A DNA stretch of 64,000 bases from Desulfoluna sp. (lineage in GTDB: Bacteria; Desulfobacterota; Desulfobacteria; Desulfobacterales; Desulfolunaceae), in the NCBI RefSeq assembly GCF_030145185.1, contig NZ_JAQYWB010000009.1, positions 1 through 64,000 of the forward strand. The letters are read 5' to 3'. The translations under genes and the position numbers were made by a program. Under the pieces are notes generated by a model that saw nothing but the letters and a program-made list of their open reading frames with translations, was not told the origin of the DNA and did no database searches. Of this stretch, positions 17,789 through 26,588 are shown one piece after another. Every line of letters begins with the position of its first letter. The first letter of the stretch is position 1.

Positions 17789-17946
17789 GTGTTCTATGGC
17801 ACAGGGCCAAGGATGGCGGGTGCCACTCCTTCTAAAAAAAGCCTGAAGAGACATAAGGGACTTCAAGACCCCTTGCATGCAGAAGGTGAGAACTGAGCTT
17901 CATGCGGATGGGCATGACATAAACGCCACGACACAGGAGGCGCCGA

Positions 17947-18306
17947 ATGAAAAGACTGGACGAGCTTAAAAATGATATCTCTCTGATCAACAGCGTAGAT
18001 TGGAACATGAACCCCGCGACAGCGGTGGGCCGTCATCTTGAGTGGGGCGCCGGATGGTATTACGATGACCAGCGGGGCCGGGGAAGTGACGATGAATCCA
18101 CGTACTTTGCCATCAACACCTGGGGCGAGTATCCGGTGATCACGCTGGTATACCGCAAAGGATTTGATATGGAGGAGTTGGCCACCTTTCGTATGCCTTC
18201 GGACATGGAGAAGGCGTTTATGACGTCCATCAGCAACCATCGGGGGATTTACGAACTGGACCCGAACATCAAAAGCTGGCTCAAGGGGCAGCTGGACGCC
18301 CTTTGA
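17947..18306 (+). CDS. small conserved protein, DVU0772-like
   Basis: A soluble protein of 119 residues starting MKRLDELKNDISLINSVDW. It has AVGRHLEWGAGWYYDD, YFAINTWGEYPVITLVYRK and a C-terminal NHRGIYELDPNIKSWL. From memory it resembles a small uncharacterised family in sulfate reducers named after Desulfovibrio DVU0772; I cannot verify this here. AGGAGG lies about 6 bases before the ATG. A sigma-54-like promoter and an upstream dyad suggest conditional expression through an enhancer-binding protein. No catalytic motif is visible. Confidence 0.7.
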   Translation: MKRLDELKNDISLINSVDWNMNPATAVGRHLEWGAGWYYDDQRGRGSDDESTYFAINTWGEYPVITLVYRKGFDMEELATFRMPSDMEKAFMTSISNHRGIYELDPNIKSWLKGQLDAL

Positions 18307-18337
18307 GTAAGACGGGTGACAGACGGGGATTATTCTG

Positions 18338-18426
18338 TTGACATATTATTGAGTAGGTAAGAAATACCTTGATCTGATAGAGTGGGGCATCAAGGCGTCT
18401 AAGACGCTTTGGGTGCCCCTCTTTTG
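18338..18426 (+). promoter_or_regulatory. possible promoter and leader hairpin of the NDH-2 gene
   Basis: TTGACA at 18338 is followed after 17 bases by a weak GAAATA. A leader stem follows: GGGGCA (18384-18389) pairs with TGCCCC (18414-18419), enclosing CAAGGCGTC-taa-GACGCTTTG, then TCTTTTGT. This could be an attenuator or a 5' stabilising hairpin about 80 bases before the start codon. Confidence 0.4.
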
Positions 18427-18507
18427 TATCAGAGGGACCACATTCTGCTTTGGGGCGGGGCTCCGGGGGTTATTTTTTTTCATTTTCAGCGGCGGGAACC
18501 AGGGATT

Positions 18508-19833
18508 ATGACGAAAGAGGTGGTCATTGATGGTGGAGGGTTTGCCGGTCTTAGGGCAGCCAAGGTTTTGGGACATACAGAAGGGGTTCATGTCACACTG
18601 ATTGACAAGGCCAACCATCATCTGTTTCAACCCCTTTTGTATCAGGTTGCCACAGCCGGGCTCAGCCAGTCCGATATTGCCATGCCCATTCGAAGCATCC
18701 TGTCTGAGTTTCAAAATATCAAGGTCCTTCAGGGAGAGGTGACGGGGGTCGATTTTAAGGCCCGCACGGTGACCACCGACTTTGGGGTGCTTTCTTACGA
18801 CGACCTGATTCTTGCTTGTGGCGTCCGGCACTCCTACAACGGCCATGAAGCGTGGGAACCCTATGCTCCGGGTTTAAAAACCCTGGAGCAGGCCGTGGAG
18901 ATTCGACGGCGAATTTTAAGCGCCTTTGAGGTCGCAGAGCGGGCCGAAGACGCGGCGGTGCGGCGTCGAGCGCTCACCTTTGTGGTGGTGGGCGGAGGCC
19001 CCACCGGCGTGGAACTGGCCGGTTCCATCGGAGAGATGACCCGCTACACCCTGTCTCGGGATTTTCGCAACATCGACCCCAAGTTGACCCGTATTATTCT
19101 TGTGGAATCCGGGGCAAGAATTCTGGGCTCCTTTCCCCCAAAGCAGAGCAGCCGAGCCACGCGGGACCTCGAAAAACTCGGGGTGCAGGTGTGGATCCAG
19201 AGTCCGGTCAGCCAGATTAACGAAACGAGCATCGAGGTGGGGGCCGAGAAGATCGAAACCATGACGGTGCTCTGGGCCGCCGGAATTACCGGTACGGAGA
19301 TCAACCAGGGCCTTGGGGTAGAGACGGGAGCCAAGGGGCGTCTCGTGGTGGATGCATATCTCAATATTCCCGGGCAGCCCGATGTCTTTGTGGCTGGCGA
19401 TCAGGCCGCTTTTACCGATCCTTCAGGCCAGCTTCTTCCCTGCCTCTCTCCGGTGGCCATTCAGCAGGGGCAAGCCATTGCCGAAAATATTCTTCGGGAT
19501 ATTAAGGGGGAGCCTCGGGTGAGTTTTGACTATGCGAATAAGGGGCAGATGGCGACCATCGGTCGCAGTCGGGCCATCGTGGACTTGGGCTTCGTCCGTC
19601 TCCAGGGGGTTATCGCCTGGATGACCTGGCTCCTGGTGCATATTTATTTTATCGCCGGATTTAACAATCGCCTCTCCATTTTTCTGAAGTGGTGTTTTTC
19701 CTACCTGACCAATAAAAAAGGGGCGCGGATTATTTCTGGCGCAAGTTGGCGATTTTTTGATACATTGCCAGAGACAAAGCTGGATAAAGACATTTCCGAT
19801 TCCCTCGATGTTGCGGAGGGCCAGGAGGTCTGA
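18508..19833 (+). CDS. type II NADH dehydrogenase-like flavoprotein
   Basis: A protein of 441 residues of the NDH-2 family, which oxidises NADH and usually reduces quinone at the inner membrane face. It shows FAD motif VIDGGGFAGLRAAKVLG, the NDH-2 motif QPLLYQVATAGLS, the NAD(H) motif VVVGGGPTGVELAG, the second FAD motif VFVAGDQAAF, and LSPVAIQQGQ. The C-terminus has hydrophobic amphipathic segments (WMTWLLVHIYFIAGFNN), as in membrane-anchored NDH-2s. The ATG at 18508 replaces an upstream in-frame ATG that lies inside the leader hairpin region. Next downstream are rhodanese-rubrerythrin and ferritin genes, which fits NADH reoxidation or oxygen-defence electron supply. Confidence 0.9.
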   Translation: MTKEVVIDGGGFAGLRAAKVLGHTEGVHVTLIDKANHHLFQPLLYQVATAGLSQSDIAMPIRSILSEFQNIKVLQGEVTGVDFKARTVTTDFGVLSYDDLILACGVRHSYNGHEAWEPYAPGLKTLEQAVEIRRRILSAFEVAERAEDAAVRRRALTFVVVGGGPTGVELAGSIGEMTRYTLSRDFRNIDPKLTRIILVESGARILGSFPPKQSSRATRDLEKLGVQVWIQSPVSQINETSIEVGAEKIETMTVLWAAGITGTEINQGLGVETGAKGRLVVDAYLNIPGQPDVFVAGDQAAFTDPSGQLLPCLSPVAIQQGQAIAENILRDIKGEPRVSFDYANKGQMATIGRSRAIVDLGFVRLQGVIAWMTWLLVHIYFIAGFNNRLSIFLKWCFSYLTNKKGARIISGASWRFFDTLPETKLDKDISDSLDVAEGQEV

Positions 19834-19911
19834 AAGACCCTGATACGTGTCTGCGGTCTTAAAGGTTTTGCCCGTGACCGCTTTTTCTCATTGTGCCGAG
19901 CTGGAGGTTTT

Positions 19912-20736
19912 ATGAGTGAGAATCCTGTTGTTGATGTGACCCCTGATTCGTTTCGAAGGTATATGAGCGAGCATTCCGATGGCGAGTACCTGCTCGTTGA
20001 TGTCCGGGAACCCCCGGAGTATGAACAGGCTCATATCCCTGGGGCTCAGCTGCTTCCCCTCGGGCAGCTGGAATCCCGCCTCGGTGATCTTCCCCCGCAT
20101 CGTGATCTTATTTTTGCCTGCCGCAGTGGCGTCAGATCCCGGGTGGCGGCTCAGATGGCTGCCGAAAAGATGGGGCAGCACGGCACCCTTTATAACCTGG
20201 AAGGCGGTATTCTCGCCTGGCAGGGCTACACGGTCACGGACTTTCCCCGCGTGAAAATCCTGGTCCTTGAAGAGGGGATGCAGCAGACCCTTATGGCGGC
20301 CATGGACCTTGAAAAAGGTGCCTGGAATATTTACCGTTATATTCAGGAACAATTTCCGGGAACTCGCCTGTCCCAGACCATTGAGTATCTTTCCATGGCG
20401 GAGATGAATCACGCCGAAGCGCTTTATGATGTGTGGCGAACGGCTGAGGCTGATCCTCCGCAGTTCGAAGACCTGTTTGCCGGGCTCAAAGGGGAACTCC
20501 TCGAAGGGGGCATGTCTCTGACCGAGGCGATGCTTCGCCTGGAGAGCACGATGGTTCCCATGGATTTGGCCATCTATGAGCTGGCTCTGGATATCGAATT
20601 CACGGCTTATGATCTTTACCGTTACGCTGGGGAACATTCCGACGATCCCACCCTTAAAAAGCTTTTCCTCGATATCGGCGAGGGCGAGAAAAAGCACATG
20701 GCCTCCATTGTGGGGGTGTTAAACAGCGCTTTTTGA
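19912..20736 (+). CDS. rhodanese domain fused to rubrerythrin-like domain
   Basis: A fusion of 274 residues. Residues 8-110 are a rhodanese domain with LLVDVREPPEYEQAHIPGA and the active-site loop FACRSGVRSR, whose Cys would carry a persulfide. Residues 120-274 are a ferritin-like helical bundle with Glu/His ligands (MDLEKGAWNIYR, AEMNHAEALYD, LDIEFTAYDLYR, GEGEKKHMASI). The start is the ATG at 19912 behind GGAGG, not the ATG upstream. Combining sulfane-sulfur transfer with a di-iron site suggests sulfide/oxygen or persulfide-peroxide chemistry, but no activity can be claimed from sequence. It lies between NDH-2 and ferritin genes in the same orientation. Confidence 0.88.
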   Translation: MSENPVVDVTPDSFRRYMSEHSDGEYLLVDVREPPEYEQAHIPGAQLLPLGQLESRLGDLPPHRDLIFACRSGVRSRVAAQMAAEKMGQHGTLYNLEGGILAWQGYTVTDFPRVKILVLEEGMQQTLMAAMDLEKGAWNIYRYIQEQFPGTRLSQTIEYLSMAEMNHAEALYDVWRTAEADPPQFEDLFAGLKGELLEGGMSLTEAMLRLESTMVPMDLAIYELALDIEFTAYDLYRYAGEHSDDPTLKKLFLDIGEGEKKHMASIVGVLNSAF

Positions 20737-21063
20737 TGCGTCCTGTCCCGGAAAGGGAGTCGTGAGACATTTTGGCGAGACACTTTTTTTGCATTTTTTA
20801 TCCCAAGCCCTCCTCCTTTGCATTACATCCATTCGTTCGGAAACAGAATCGTACATTTAATATCCTGTTATTTTAAAGGCCTGTATCCTTTTTTGTCTGC
20901 GGCTGTGGCGGCTGGCATGCTTATTGAAAAGCTTACTCAGCAATGATTCGAGTGCTGCCGGATGATGAGAGGTTTGTCATCCTTATTAAAATAAGATCAG
21001 GTAAGACAAGATATTGCTCGGACTGACTGCAACCTTTATGGCCATTGGAAGAGGGAGTAACCC
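20737..21063. other. intergenic region before ferritin
   Basis: No gene. A direct repeat GAGACA occurs at 20763-20781 (TGAGACATTTTGGCGAGACA). A TGGCAT-N5-TTGAA at 20913-20928 is a weak -24/-12 look-alike that lacks the -12 C. Confidence 0.4.
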
Positions 21064-21582
21064 ATGTTGAAAAAAGATGTGGAAGACGCGTTGAACCTTC
21101 AGTTAAACAGAGAGACTTTTTCCGCCTACCTCTATTTCTCCATGGCGGCATGGCTGAACAGTCAGGATTTGCCTGGGTTCAGCCAATGGATGGTCGCTCA
21201 GGGGATGGAAGAGTTGACCCACGCCCAGAAGTTTTACGCTTACATTCAGCAGCGGGGCGGCACGGTGCGTCTTGAGGCCGTGGCCGGACCCAAAGTGGGA
21301 TGGGAATCGACCCTGGAACTTTTTGAAGAGACCCTGGCCCATGAGGTTTTTGTCACCGGATCGATCAACAGCCTCGTGGATATTGCACGCGATGCTTCGG
21401 ATCACGCCGCCGGTATTTTTCTCCAGTGGTTTGTCACCGAGCAGGTGGAGGAAGAGGAGAGCGTCGGTCAGGTTCTTCAGCGCCTTCGCCGGGTCGGAGA
21501 CAATCCTTCCGCTCTGATTATGATGGATGGCGAATTAGGAAAGCGGATGGCGACGGCTTCTTCTGCGACACCTGCCGAATAG
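21064..21582 (+). CDS. ftnA: ferritin
   Basis: A non-heme ferritin of 172 residues, the usual length for bacterial FtnA, storing iron in a 24-subunit shell. The ferroxidase ligands are visible: Glu in LNRETFSAYLYFSMA, the pair in GMEELTHAQKFYAYI, and later Glu residues in FEETLAHEVFVT and FVTEQVEEEESV. GAGGGAG precedes the ATG. It follows the rhodanese-rubrerythrin gene by 327 bp, so it probably has its own promoter. It would limit Fenton chemistry alongside the neighbouring oxygen-defence genes. Confidence 0.95.
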   Translation: MLKKDVEDALNLQLNRETFSAYLYFSMAAWLNSQDLPGFSQWMVAQGMEELTHAQKFYAYIQQRGGTVRLEAVAGPKVGWESTLELFEETLAHEVFVTGSINSLVDIARDASDHAAGIFLQWFVTEQVEEEESVGQVLQRLRRVGDNPSALIMMDGELGKRMATASSATPAE

Positions 21583-21675
21583 CCAGGCGGTATAGATCGA
21601 TGAAACAACCAGCCACAGCGCTTGTTCCCTGGGTTTCCGGGAGCAAAGGCTGTGGTTTTTTTATGGGGAGATGAC

Positions 21676-22623
21676 ATGCAGAGGAGTGACGGGGTGCGAG
21701 CCCTTGGGGCCTGGGGCGTTCGGTGCGCTGCGTTCCGGGAAGACCTTTATTTGGCAGGAAGCCCCGAGCGGTGCCTGGAGCGAACCGTGGTGGAAGGGGG
21801 GGACGGGGCGCTTTTTCTCCTGGAGCGGATTGACGGCACGGTGGCTCCGAGGAAACGGGAGATGGGCCGCTTAATGCGGGCCCTGGCCAGGGACGGGTTG
21901 CCCGTGGCTGCGCCACTGATGACCTCTGCCGGAGAAGCTCTGGTGGCCCGGGAAACCGGCCTTTGGCAGCTGACACCCTTTGTGCAGGGGATCAGCCTGG
22001 ATCGGCCCGGATACACCCGGGAAGCATGGAGGGGACACTCCCTGGCCATTTTTTTAGAAAATCTGCGTGCCGTCTCTCACGGACTCGATGCGTCCTTCCT
22101 ACGAGACTCTTTCAATTTACCCGCTTACATTGAGACCCTCACCCATACCCTTGAAGACCGGCATCCCCGGGTGGCCGAAGCCCTCGCCGAAGCCACCGCT
22201 TACTTGAGGGGGCGTCTCTTTCCCTGCTGGCAGGATCTGCCTACGGCCCTGGCCCATGGCGATGTCCATGGGATGAATATTCTCTGGGGCGAAAATGGGA
22301 TCGCCTCGGTGATTGACTGGGAGTTTTTCGGCCGCAAACCCCTTCTCTACGACGTGGCCAATATGGTGGGATGCTGCGGTATGGAAACCCCCGACGCTCT
22401 TCTTCATGGCCTGGCCCCCACCCAGACCCGGGCTCTTCATTCCACTGATTTTGCGGATACCACCAGCTGGAATCTTCTCCCTGAATGCATTATGGCCCTG
22501 CGGTACGCCTGGCTCTCCGAATGGCTTCGTAAAGCCGACGCCGAGATGATTAACTTAGAACTCTCCTATATCTATCTTCTGATGGACAACCGGGAAAAGC
22601 TGGTTGAGGCGTGGGGGTTTTAA
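21676..22623 (+). CDS. APH/choline kinase-fold phosphotransferase
   Basis: A protein of 315 residues with the aminoglycoside phosphotransferase fold. The catalytic loop is ALAHGDVHGMNILW (Brenner motif with Asp and Asn) and the metal-binding strand is VIDWEFFGRKPLLYDVANM. N-terminal residues FLLERID and QLTPFVQG are as in homoserine kinase ThrB-like and SrkA-type members. The ATG at 21676 follows GGGGAGATG at a short spacing; an earlier in-frame ATG lacks a site. It could phosphorylate a small alcohol or sugar, or a protein. No resistance role is implied, and the substrate is unknown. Its stop is directly followed by the 70-bp tandem repeat. Confidence 0.8.
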   Translation: MQRSDGVRALGAWGVRCAAFREDLYLAGSPERCLERTVVEGGDGALFLLERIDGTVAPRKREMGRLMRALARDGLPVAAPLMTSAGEALVARETGLWQLTPFVQGISLDRPGYTREAWRGHSLAIFLENLRAVSHGLDASFLRDSFNLPAYIETLTHTLEDRHPRVAEALAEATAYLRGRLFPCWQDLPTALAHGDVHGMNILWGENGIASVIDWEFFGRKPLLYDVANMVGCCGMETPDALLHGLAPTQTRALHSTDFADTTSWNLLPECIMALRYAWLSEWLRKADAEMINLELSYIYLLMDNREKLVEAWGF

Positions 22624-22626
22624 AAA

Positions 22627-22935
22627 GCGTTCTTCGTGCTTGGTTCTTCGTTCTTGGTTGAGGAGTCGCTCCGCTCCATCGATGGGAAGGGAAAAAGCGT
22701 TCTTCGTGCTTGGTTCCACGTTCTTGGTTGAGGAGTCGCTCCGCTCCATCGATGGGAAGGGAAAGAGCGTTCTTCGTGCTTGGTTCTTCGTTCTTGGTTG
22801 AGGAGTCGCTGCACTCCATCGATGGGAAGGGAAAAAGCGTTCTTCGTGCTTGGTTCCTCGTTCTTGGTTGAGGAGTCGCTCCGCTCCATCGATGGGAAGG
22901 GAAAGAGCGTTCTTCGTGTTTGGTTCTTTGTTTTT
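22627..22935 (+). repeat. 70-bp tandem repeat, four full copies plus a partial fifth
   Basis: Copies start at 22627, 22697, 22767, 22837 and 22907 with GCGTTCTTCGTGYTTGGTTC and contain GAGGAGTCGCTCCGCTCCATC. Differences are a few point changes. A single inverted copy lies near 10520-10605. It begins just after the APH-fold gene's stop. Confidence 0.9.
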
Positions 22936-22945
22936 ATGAAAACCT

Positions 22946-23030
22946 TCGCAAATGCCCTCACCCTGAGGAACGAAGGGAGAGGGTATTTGCTGCCTGGGGT
23001 CCAGGGGATTATCCCCTGGCCGCCGGAGGC
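22946..23030 (+). repeat. two-hairpin dispersed element, class B copy overlapping a gene end
   Basis: TCGCAAATGCCC and GGGTATTTGC form the first hairpin; GGGGTCCAGGGGATTATCCCCTGG forms the second, then CCGCCGGAGGC. The minus-strand DUF255 gene reads into it and stops at TAA in the loop of the second hairpin. Confidence 0.8.
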
Positions 23031-25204
23031 AGGTTTCTTTTATCCAAAATCACCCTTCTAAATTCCGATAGGTCAGAAACGGGGAGGTTGCAGGTGCCGT
23101 TTCGGCAGGGGTAGAGGGTGGGGGACTCTTTTGCGATGGTTTTTCCATCGATGAGGGGGAGGAGCGATTTCAGGTTTTTGAGGGGCGCGCCTTCCCGGAC
23201 GGGGATGATGGCGGCATAGGGCGTGTAGATCGAGGCGAGGGTGGAGAGGGCCACCGGGTCTTTCGGCGAGGGGTTTTCCGGCAGGAGGAGGACGAGGGCC
23301 AGGGGCTCGGACAGATGGAAATCCAGGGCGGTGATCATGCCGGAATAGGGGGCCGGGTCCTGGTTGGGGGGGATGAAGGTCGAGACGGTGGCGAGTCCTT
23401 TTTTGAGCCAGGTGGTATCGGTGGTGAGGGCATAGAGCCGGAAGAGGTTCATGGCGGCCACGCTGTTGCCGGAGGGGATGGCGCCATCGGTGGCGGGTTT
23501 GTCCGGGGTGATCAGGATTTCGCCGTCGATGCCGGTCATGAGGTAGCCGCCGTCTTTGGCAGAGAAGAGCCGGTCGGTCTCTGCTTGAAGGTGAAGGGCA
23601 GCTTCCACCCAGTTTTTTTCTCCGGTGGCTTCAAAGAGGTCGATGAGGCCTGCGATGACAAAGGCGTAATCCTCCAGGAATCCCAAGGGGCCGAGCCCTT
23701 CGAGCCGACTGCGGTGGAGCCGGCCCTTGTTTGTCAGCTCAGAGAGGATGAATCGGGCGGTGCGATCGGCGGCGTTCAGGTAGGTTGCGTTGTTAAAGGC
23801 GCGGCCTGCCCGGGCAAAGGCGGAGAGGGTCAATCCATTCCACGCGGCGATGATTTTTGTGTCGGTGAGGGGGGCTTTTCGATCGGTTCGGGCGCCGCGA
23901 AGAAGCTGACAGGCATTGTCCACGAGATGTGACAGCTCCTCTTCGGTGAGGCCGTGTTTTTTGGCCGTCTCTGAAAGCGGCGTCTGGATGTGGGGGATAT
24001 AGCGTCCCTCGAAATGAGGCGGACCCGTGAGGGTGAAGTGATCCCGGACAGGTGCCCAGGGATCTTCGGGAAGGGCGGCGTCGATTTCGCTGCGGCTCCA
24101 GGTAAAGAAATAGCCCTCTTCCTTTTCGCCTGAAGGGGTCAGGGAATCGGCATCGGTGGCGGAGTAAAAGCCGCCCTTGGGGGACTCCATCTCCCGAAGC
24201 AGATAATCCAGGGTGGTTTCGGCCACTTTTTTGAATCGGGGGGTGCCCGTGGCCTGAAAGCCTTCCACATAGGTGGCGGCCAGAAGGGCGTTGTCGTAGA
24301 GCATTTTTTCAAAGTGGGGGGCCAGCCATTTTTCATCGGTGCTGTAACGATGAAATCCGCCGCCGACCTGGTCATGGATGCCCCCATTGGCCATGGCAGA
24401 AAGGGTGTGCTCGGCCCTATGGAGATACCGTGAGATACCTGTTCTCTGGTGGGCACGTAAAAGCAGGGAGACCGGCAGGGTCGAAGGAAATTTGGGCGCG
24501 CCCCTGGATCCACCGAAGCGTGGGTCGTAGCGGTCTGCAAAGGTGGCGATGGCCGTCTCCACCCAGGGCCTGTCGGGGAGCGCACCGCCGTTGTCGCCTT
24601 CACCCAGGCGGTGAAGGGCCTGGGTGATTTTGAGGGCGGAATCGGAAATTCTCTCTTCTTCGGTGGCGTAGAGATCGCTGATGCGATGCAACAGGGTCAG
24701 AAAGCCGGTGTGTGGGGGGCGGTCACCGTCCCGTGCCGGGAAGTAGGTGCCGCAGTAAAAGGGTTTTCCCTCGGGGGTCAAAAAGACGTTCAGGGGCCAG
24801 CCTCCGGCCCCGGTCAGCAGCTGTACGGCGTTCATGTAAATGGCGTCGATATCGGGGCGCTCTTCGCGGTCCACCTTGACCGGGATGAAATGGGTGTTTA
24901 GCACCTCGGCGATCTCTTCATCTTCAAAGGACTCCTCTTCCATGACGTGGCACCAGTGGCAGGTGGCGTAGCCGATGCTGACAAAAAGAGGGCGGTTTGT
25001 TGCCCTGGCACGGGAAAAGGCCTCTTCTCCCCAGGGAGACCAGTCCACGGGGTTGTGGGCGTGTTGGAGCAGGTAGGGGCTCTCTTCCAGGAAGAGCCGA
25101 TTGGTATATGTCGCGGTGCCGTCGGGGTTCAGGTGCCGTGTGCGGGGCACGTAATTCCGGCCTCGTGTTTTTTCTTTTTCTTTTATTCGGGTGTCAAGGC
25201 TCAT
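23009..25204 (-). CDS. DUF255 thioredoxin-fold protein (YyaL/SPATA20 family)
   Basis: A protein of 731 residues. Residues 40-200 form the DUF255 thioredoxin-like domain with [19 protein letters not shown] and the CxxC-type redox motif [12 protein letters not shown], then [15 protein letters not shown]. The remaining 500 residues look like an (alpha/alpha)6 barrel, similar to N-acylglucosamine epimerases and cellobiose epimerases ([23 protein letters not shown]). Family members, including human SPATA20, have no settled activity. The ATG at 25204 is favoured over one 9 bases upstream that abuts the AAGGA site. Its last residues (NLPPAARG) and the stop come from the class B repeat. It stands alone. 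Confidence 0.9.
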   Translation of the reverse strand: MSLDTRIKEKEKTRGRNYVPRTRHLNPDGTATYTNRLFLEESPYLLQHAHNPVDWSPWGEEAFSRARATNRPLFVSIGYATCHWCHVMEEESFEDEEIAEVLNTHFIPVKVDREERPDIDAIYMNAVQLLTGAGGWPLNVFLTPEGKPFYCGTYFPARDGDRPPHTGFLTLLHRISDLYATEEERISDSALKITQALHRLGEGDNGGALPDRPWVETAIATFADRYDPRFGGSRGAPKFPSTLPVSLLLRAHQRTGISRYLHRAEHTLSAMANGGIHDQVGGGFHRYSTDEKWLAPHFEKMLYDNALLAATYVEGFQATGTPRFKKVAETTLDYLLREMESPKGGFYSATDADSLTPSGEKEEGYFFTWSRSEIDAALPEDPWAPVRDHFTLTGPPHFEGRYIPHIQTPLSETAKKHGLTEEELSHLVDNACQLLRGARTDRKAPLTDTKIIAAWNGLTLSAFARAGRAFNNATYLNAADRTARFILSELTNKGRLHRSRLEGLGPLGFLEDYAFVIAGLIDLFEATGEKNWVEAALHLQAETDRLFSAKDGGYLMTGIDGEILITPDKPATDGAIPSGNSVAAMNLFRLYALTTDTTWLKKGLATVSTFIPPNQDPAPYSGMITALDFHLSEPLALVLLLPENPSPKDPVALSTLASIYTPYAAIIPVREGAPLKNLKSLLPLIDGKTIAKESPTLYPCRNGTCNLPVSDLSEFRRVILDKRNLPPAARG

Positions 25205-25628
25205 GGAGGGCATTTCCTTCTTTAGAAATGAGGCGGCCGTCCCCTTGCTTTTTCATGCGCGAGACAGTCAGGGTGAGTTGCCCGTGAGATTTCGGGCAAA
25301 GCTATCACGCCATGTCGAAGCAAGGGGTGCCAAGGTGGAAAAGATATGGACACCTTCACGTGTGGGCCTGAAGGGTGCTCTATTCGTGAAAAGCTTTATA
25401 GCTTGTCTGGAATACAACAGTTTTCATCCTTCCAGGTCCGCTTAATCCTGCCACCTTTGCAGGGTTGGGGCCGCCTGACAGGGTAAGTTGCAAATTAGAG
25501 ACCATGTCGGAATAAAAATACCGATCCCTGGAATGACGCGGACCGCTTTTTAGCTCCGGCTGAAAATAAAGGCGTGCAATAAAGATAACGCGTGCAAAAC
25601 CCCGTGCCGCTGGCCAGGGGTGGCAAAA

Positions 25629-25672
25629 CCATCGCTGTAAAACGCTGTTGACGATGGGATGCTGCGTTTTAC
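25629..25672. other. interleaved inverted repeats, possible H-type pseudoknot
   Basis: CCATCG (25629-25634) pairs with CGATGG (25652-25657), and GTAAAACGC (25637-25645) with GCGTTTTAC (25664-25672). The order A-B-A'-B' allows a pseudoknot or two alternative stems. A third GTAACGC...GTTTTAC-like pair follows at 25683-25697. Confidence 0.4.
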
Positions 25673-25784
25673 TGTTTGATTGTAACGCCGTTTTACGGAA
25701 ACATGTTATTTTATTTTCAAGGCCTTATTTTTTTGAGATGAAATGATACGGTGGCCTTCAGTCAGGGGGCGGGGTGGCTTGAAT

Positions 25785-25812
25785 TGTCTCATGTGTCGCG
25801 AAAGGTGAGACA
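25785..25812. promoter_or_regulatory. inverted repeat TGTCTCA-N14-TGAGACA
   Basis: The half-sites equal those of the palindrome at 9102-9123, though the spacing is wider. It may be a binding site of the same regulator; no promoter could be assigned to it. Confidence 0.35.
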
Positions 25813-26245
25813 GAACCATCCCGCGGCATGGCCGGGCGCTGATTTTTTGAGCCCTTGGTGGACGGGATGTCAAAGGGTGGGGAAGGATAACCCCCATTAT
25901 TCTTGGCTGAAAAAAGCGGCAAACCGTCAAAGGACACGGATGCAGCTTTATGGCACGGTTTTTGATATAATAAGATTTAAGGTGAGATAAAAAGAGGCAT
26001 TGGCAATGCGACCCATGCGCCCGAAGGGTGAGAAAATCGAGCAGAAAGCGTGAATTACATTTTGTATTTTACAAATATCTAAATTTATCACAGTAACAGA
26101 CTGCAATGACGTCTTATCGCTACGTATAGATCGTTTTTACATGAAATGTCCGGGCTAAGGACGTTTGTGCCTGACCCTGAATTTGTTCTGATCCAAATGA
26201 GTGATTCTTTTGCCTGTATCGGTGAATACTATGAAAGGAGTGATG

Positions 26246-26428
26246 ATGACCTGTCAACCTGAAGAGATGTACCAGTGCCAGATCGCCAATTGTGGATGCA
26301 TTTATAACCCTGATAAAGGGGATCGTCGGGGAAAGATTCCCAAAGGCACCGCGTTTAAGGATTTGCCGGAAGAGTGGAAATGCCCGGTATGCGGGGCCAG
26401 CAAAAAGGCCTTTAAGTCGCTTGGATAG
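26246..26428 (+). CDS. rubredoxin with CX4C first motif (type II)
   Basis: A rubredoxin of 60 residues binding one iron by four cysteines. The second motif, WKCPVCGASKKAF, is canonical. The first is YQCQIANCGCIYNPDKGD, where the ligands would be spaced CX4C instead of CX2C. Such type II rubredoxins are described from Desulfovibrio (Rd-2/Rdl) and have altered iron-site properties. The start is the second of two adjacent ATGs, five bases from AAAGGAG. It likely accepts electrons for reductases such as rubrerythrins, and stands as a single gene. Confidence 0.9.
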   Translation: MTCQPEEMYQCQIANCGCIYNPDKGDRRGKIPKGTAFKDLPEEWKCPVCGASKKAFKSLG

Positions 26429-26465
26429 GACTCCGGCCCTCTCCCGGATGCCTTAAATATGAGTG

Positions 26466-26493
26466 CACTCGACCCGTGAAATATCCGGGACAG
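26466..26493. repeat. solo MITE right end
   Basis: GAGTGCACTCGACCCGTGAAATATCCGGG matches the right terminus of the element at 10148-10398 (CACCCAACTCGTGAAATATCCGGG). No left end is present nearby, so it is a fragment. Confidence 0.6.
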
Positions 26494-26556
26494 GCGAATG
26501 TGGACTCCCGGTAAGGCCGACGCCGATTTCAAGGTGGCGTCCCTTGCCGCAGGAGC
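26494..26556 (+). repeat. degenerate class A dispersed element
   Basis: GCGAATGTGGACTCCCGG, then GATTTCAAGGTGGCGTCCCTTGCCGCAGGAGCC. The palindrome arms have decayed (AAGGTGG/TCCCTT). It lies upstream of the nitroreductase gene. Confidence 0.6.
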
Positions 26557-26588
26557 CTCTCTTTTTATTCTGACATGAAGGAGACCCC

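Larger units (their letters stand above)
25205..26245. other. gene-poor region before rubredoxin
   Basis: No credible gene. It holds the possible pseudoknot (25629-25672), the TGTCTCA/TGAGACA pair (25785-25812), and near 26139-26158 a TGAAATGTCCGGGCTAAGG resembling a MITE end. Confidence 0.5.

Noticed and set aside
21676-22623. Aminoglycoside resistance gene
   Set aside because: The APH fold is shared with many metabolic kinases, and nothing in context points to resistance.
22627-22935. CRISPR array
   Set aside because: The 70-bp units are contiguous with no unique spacers.
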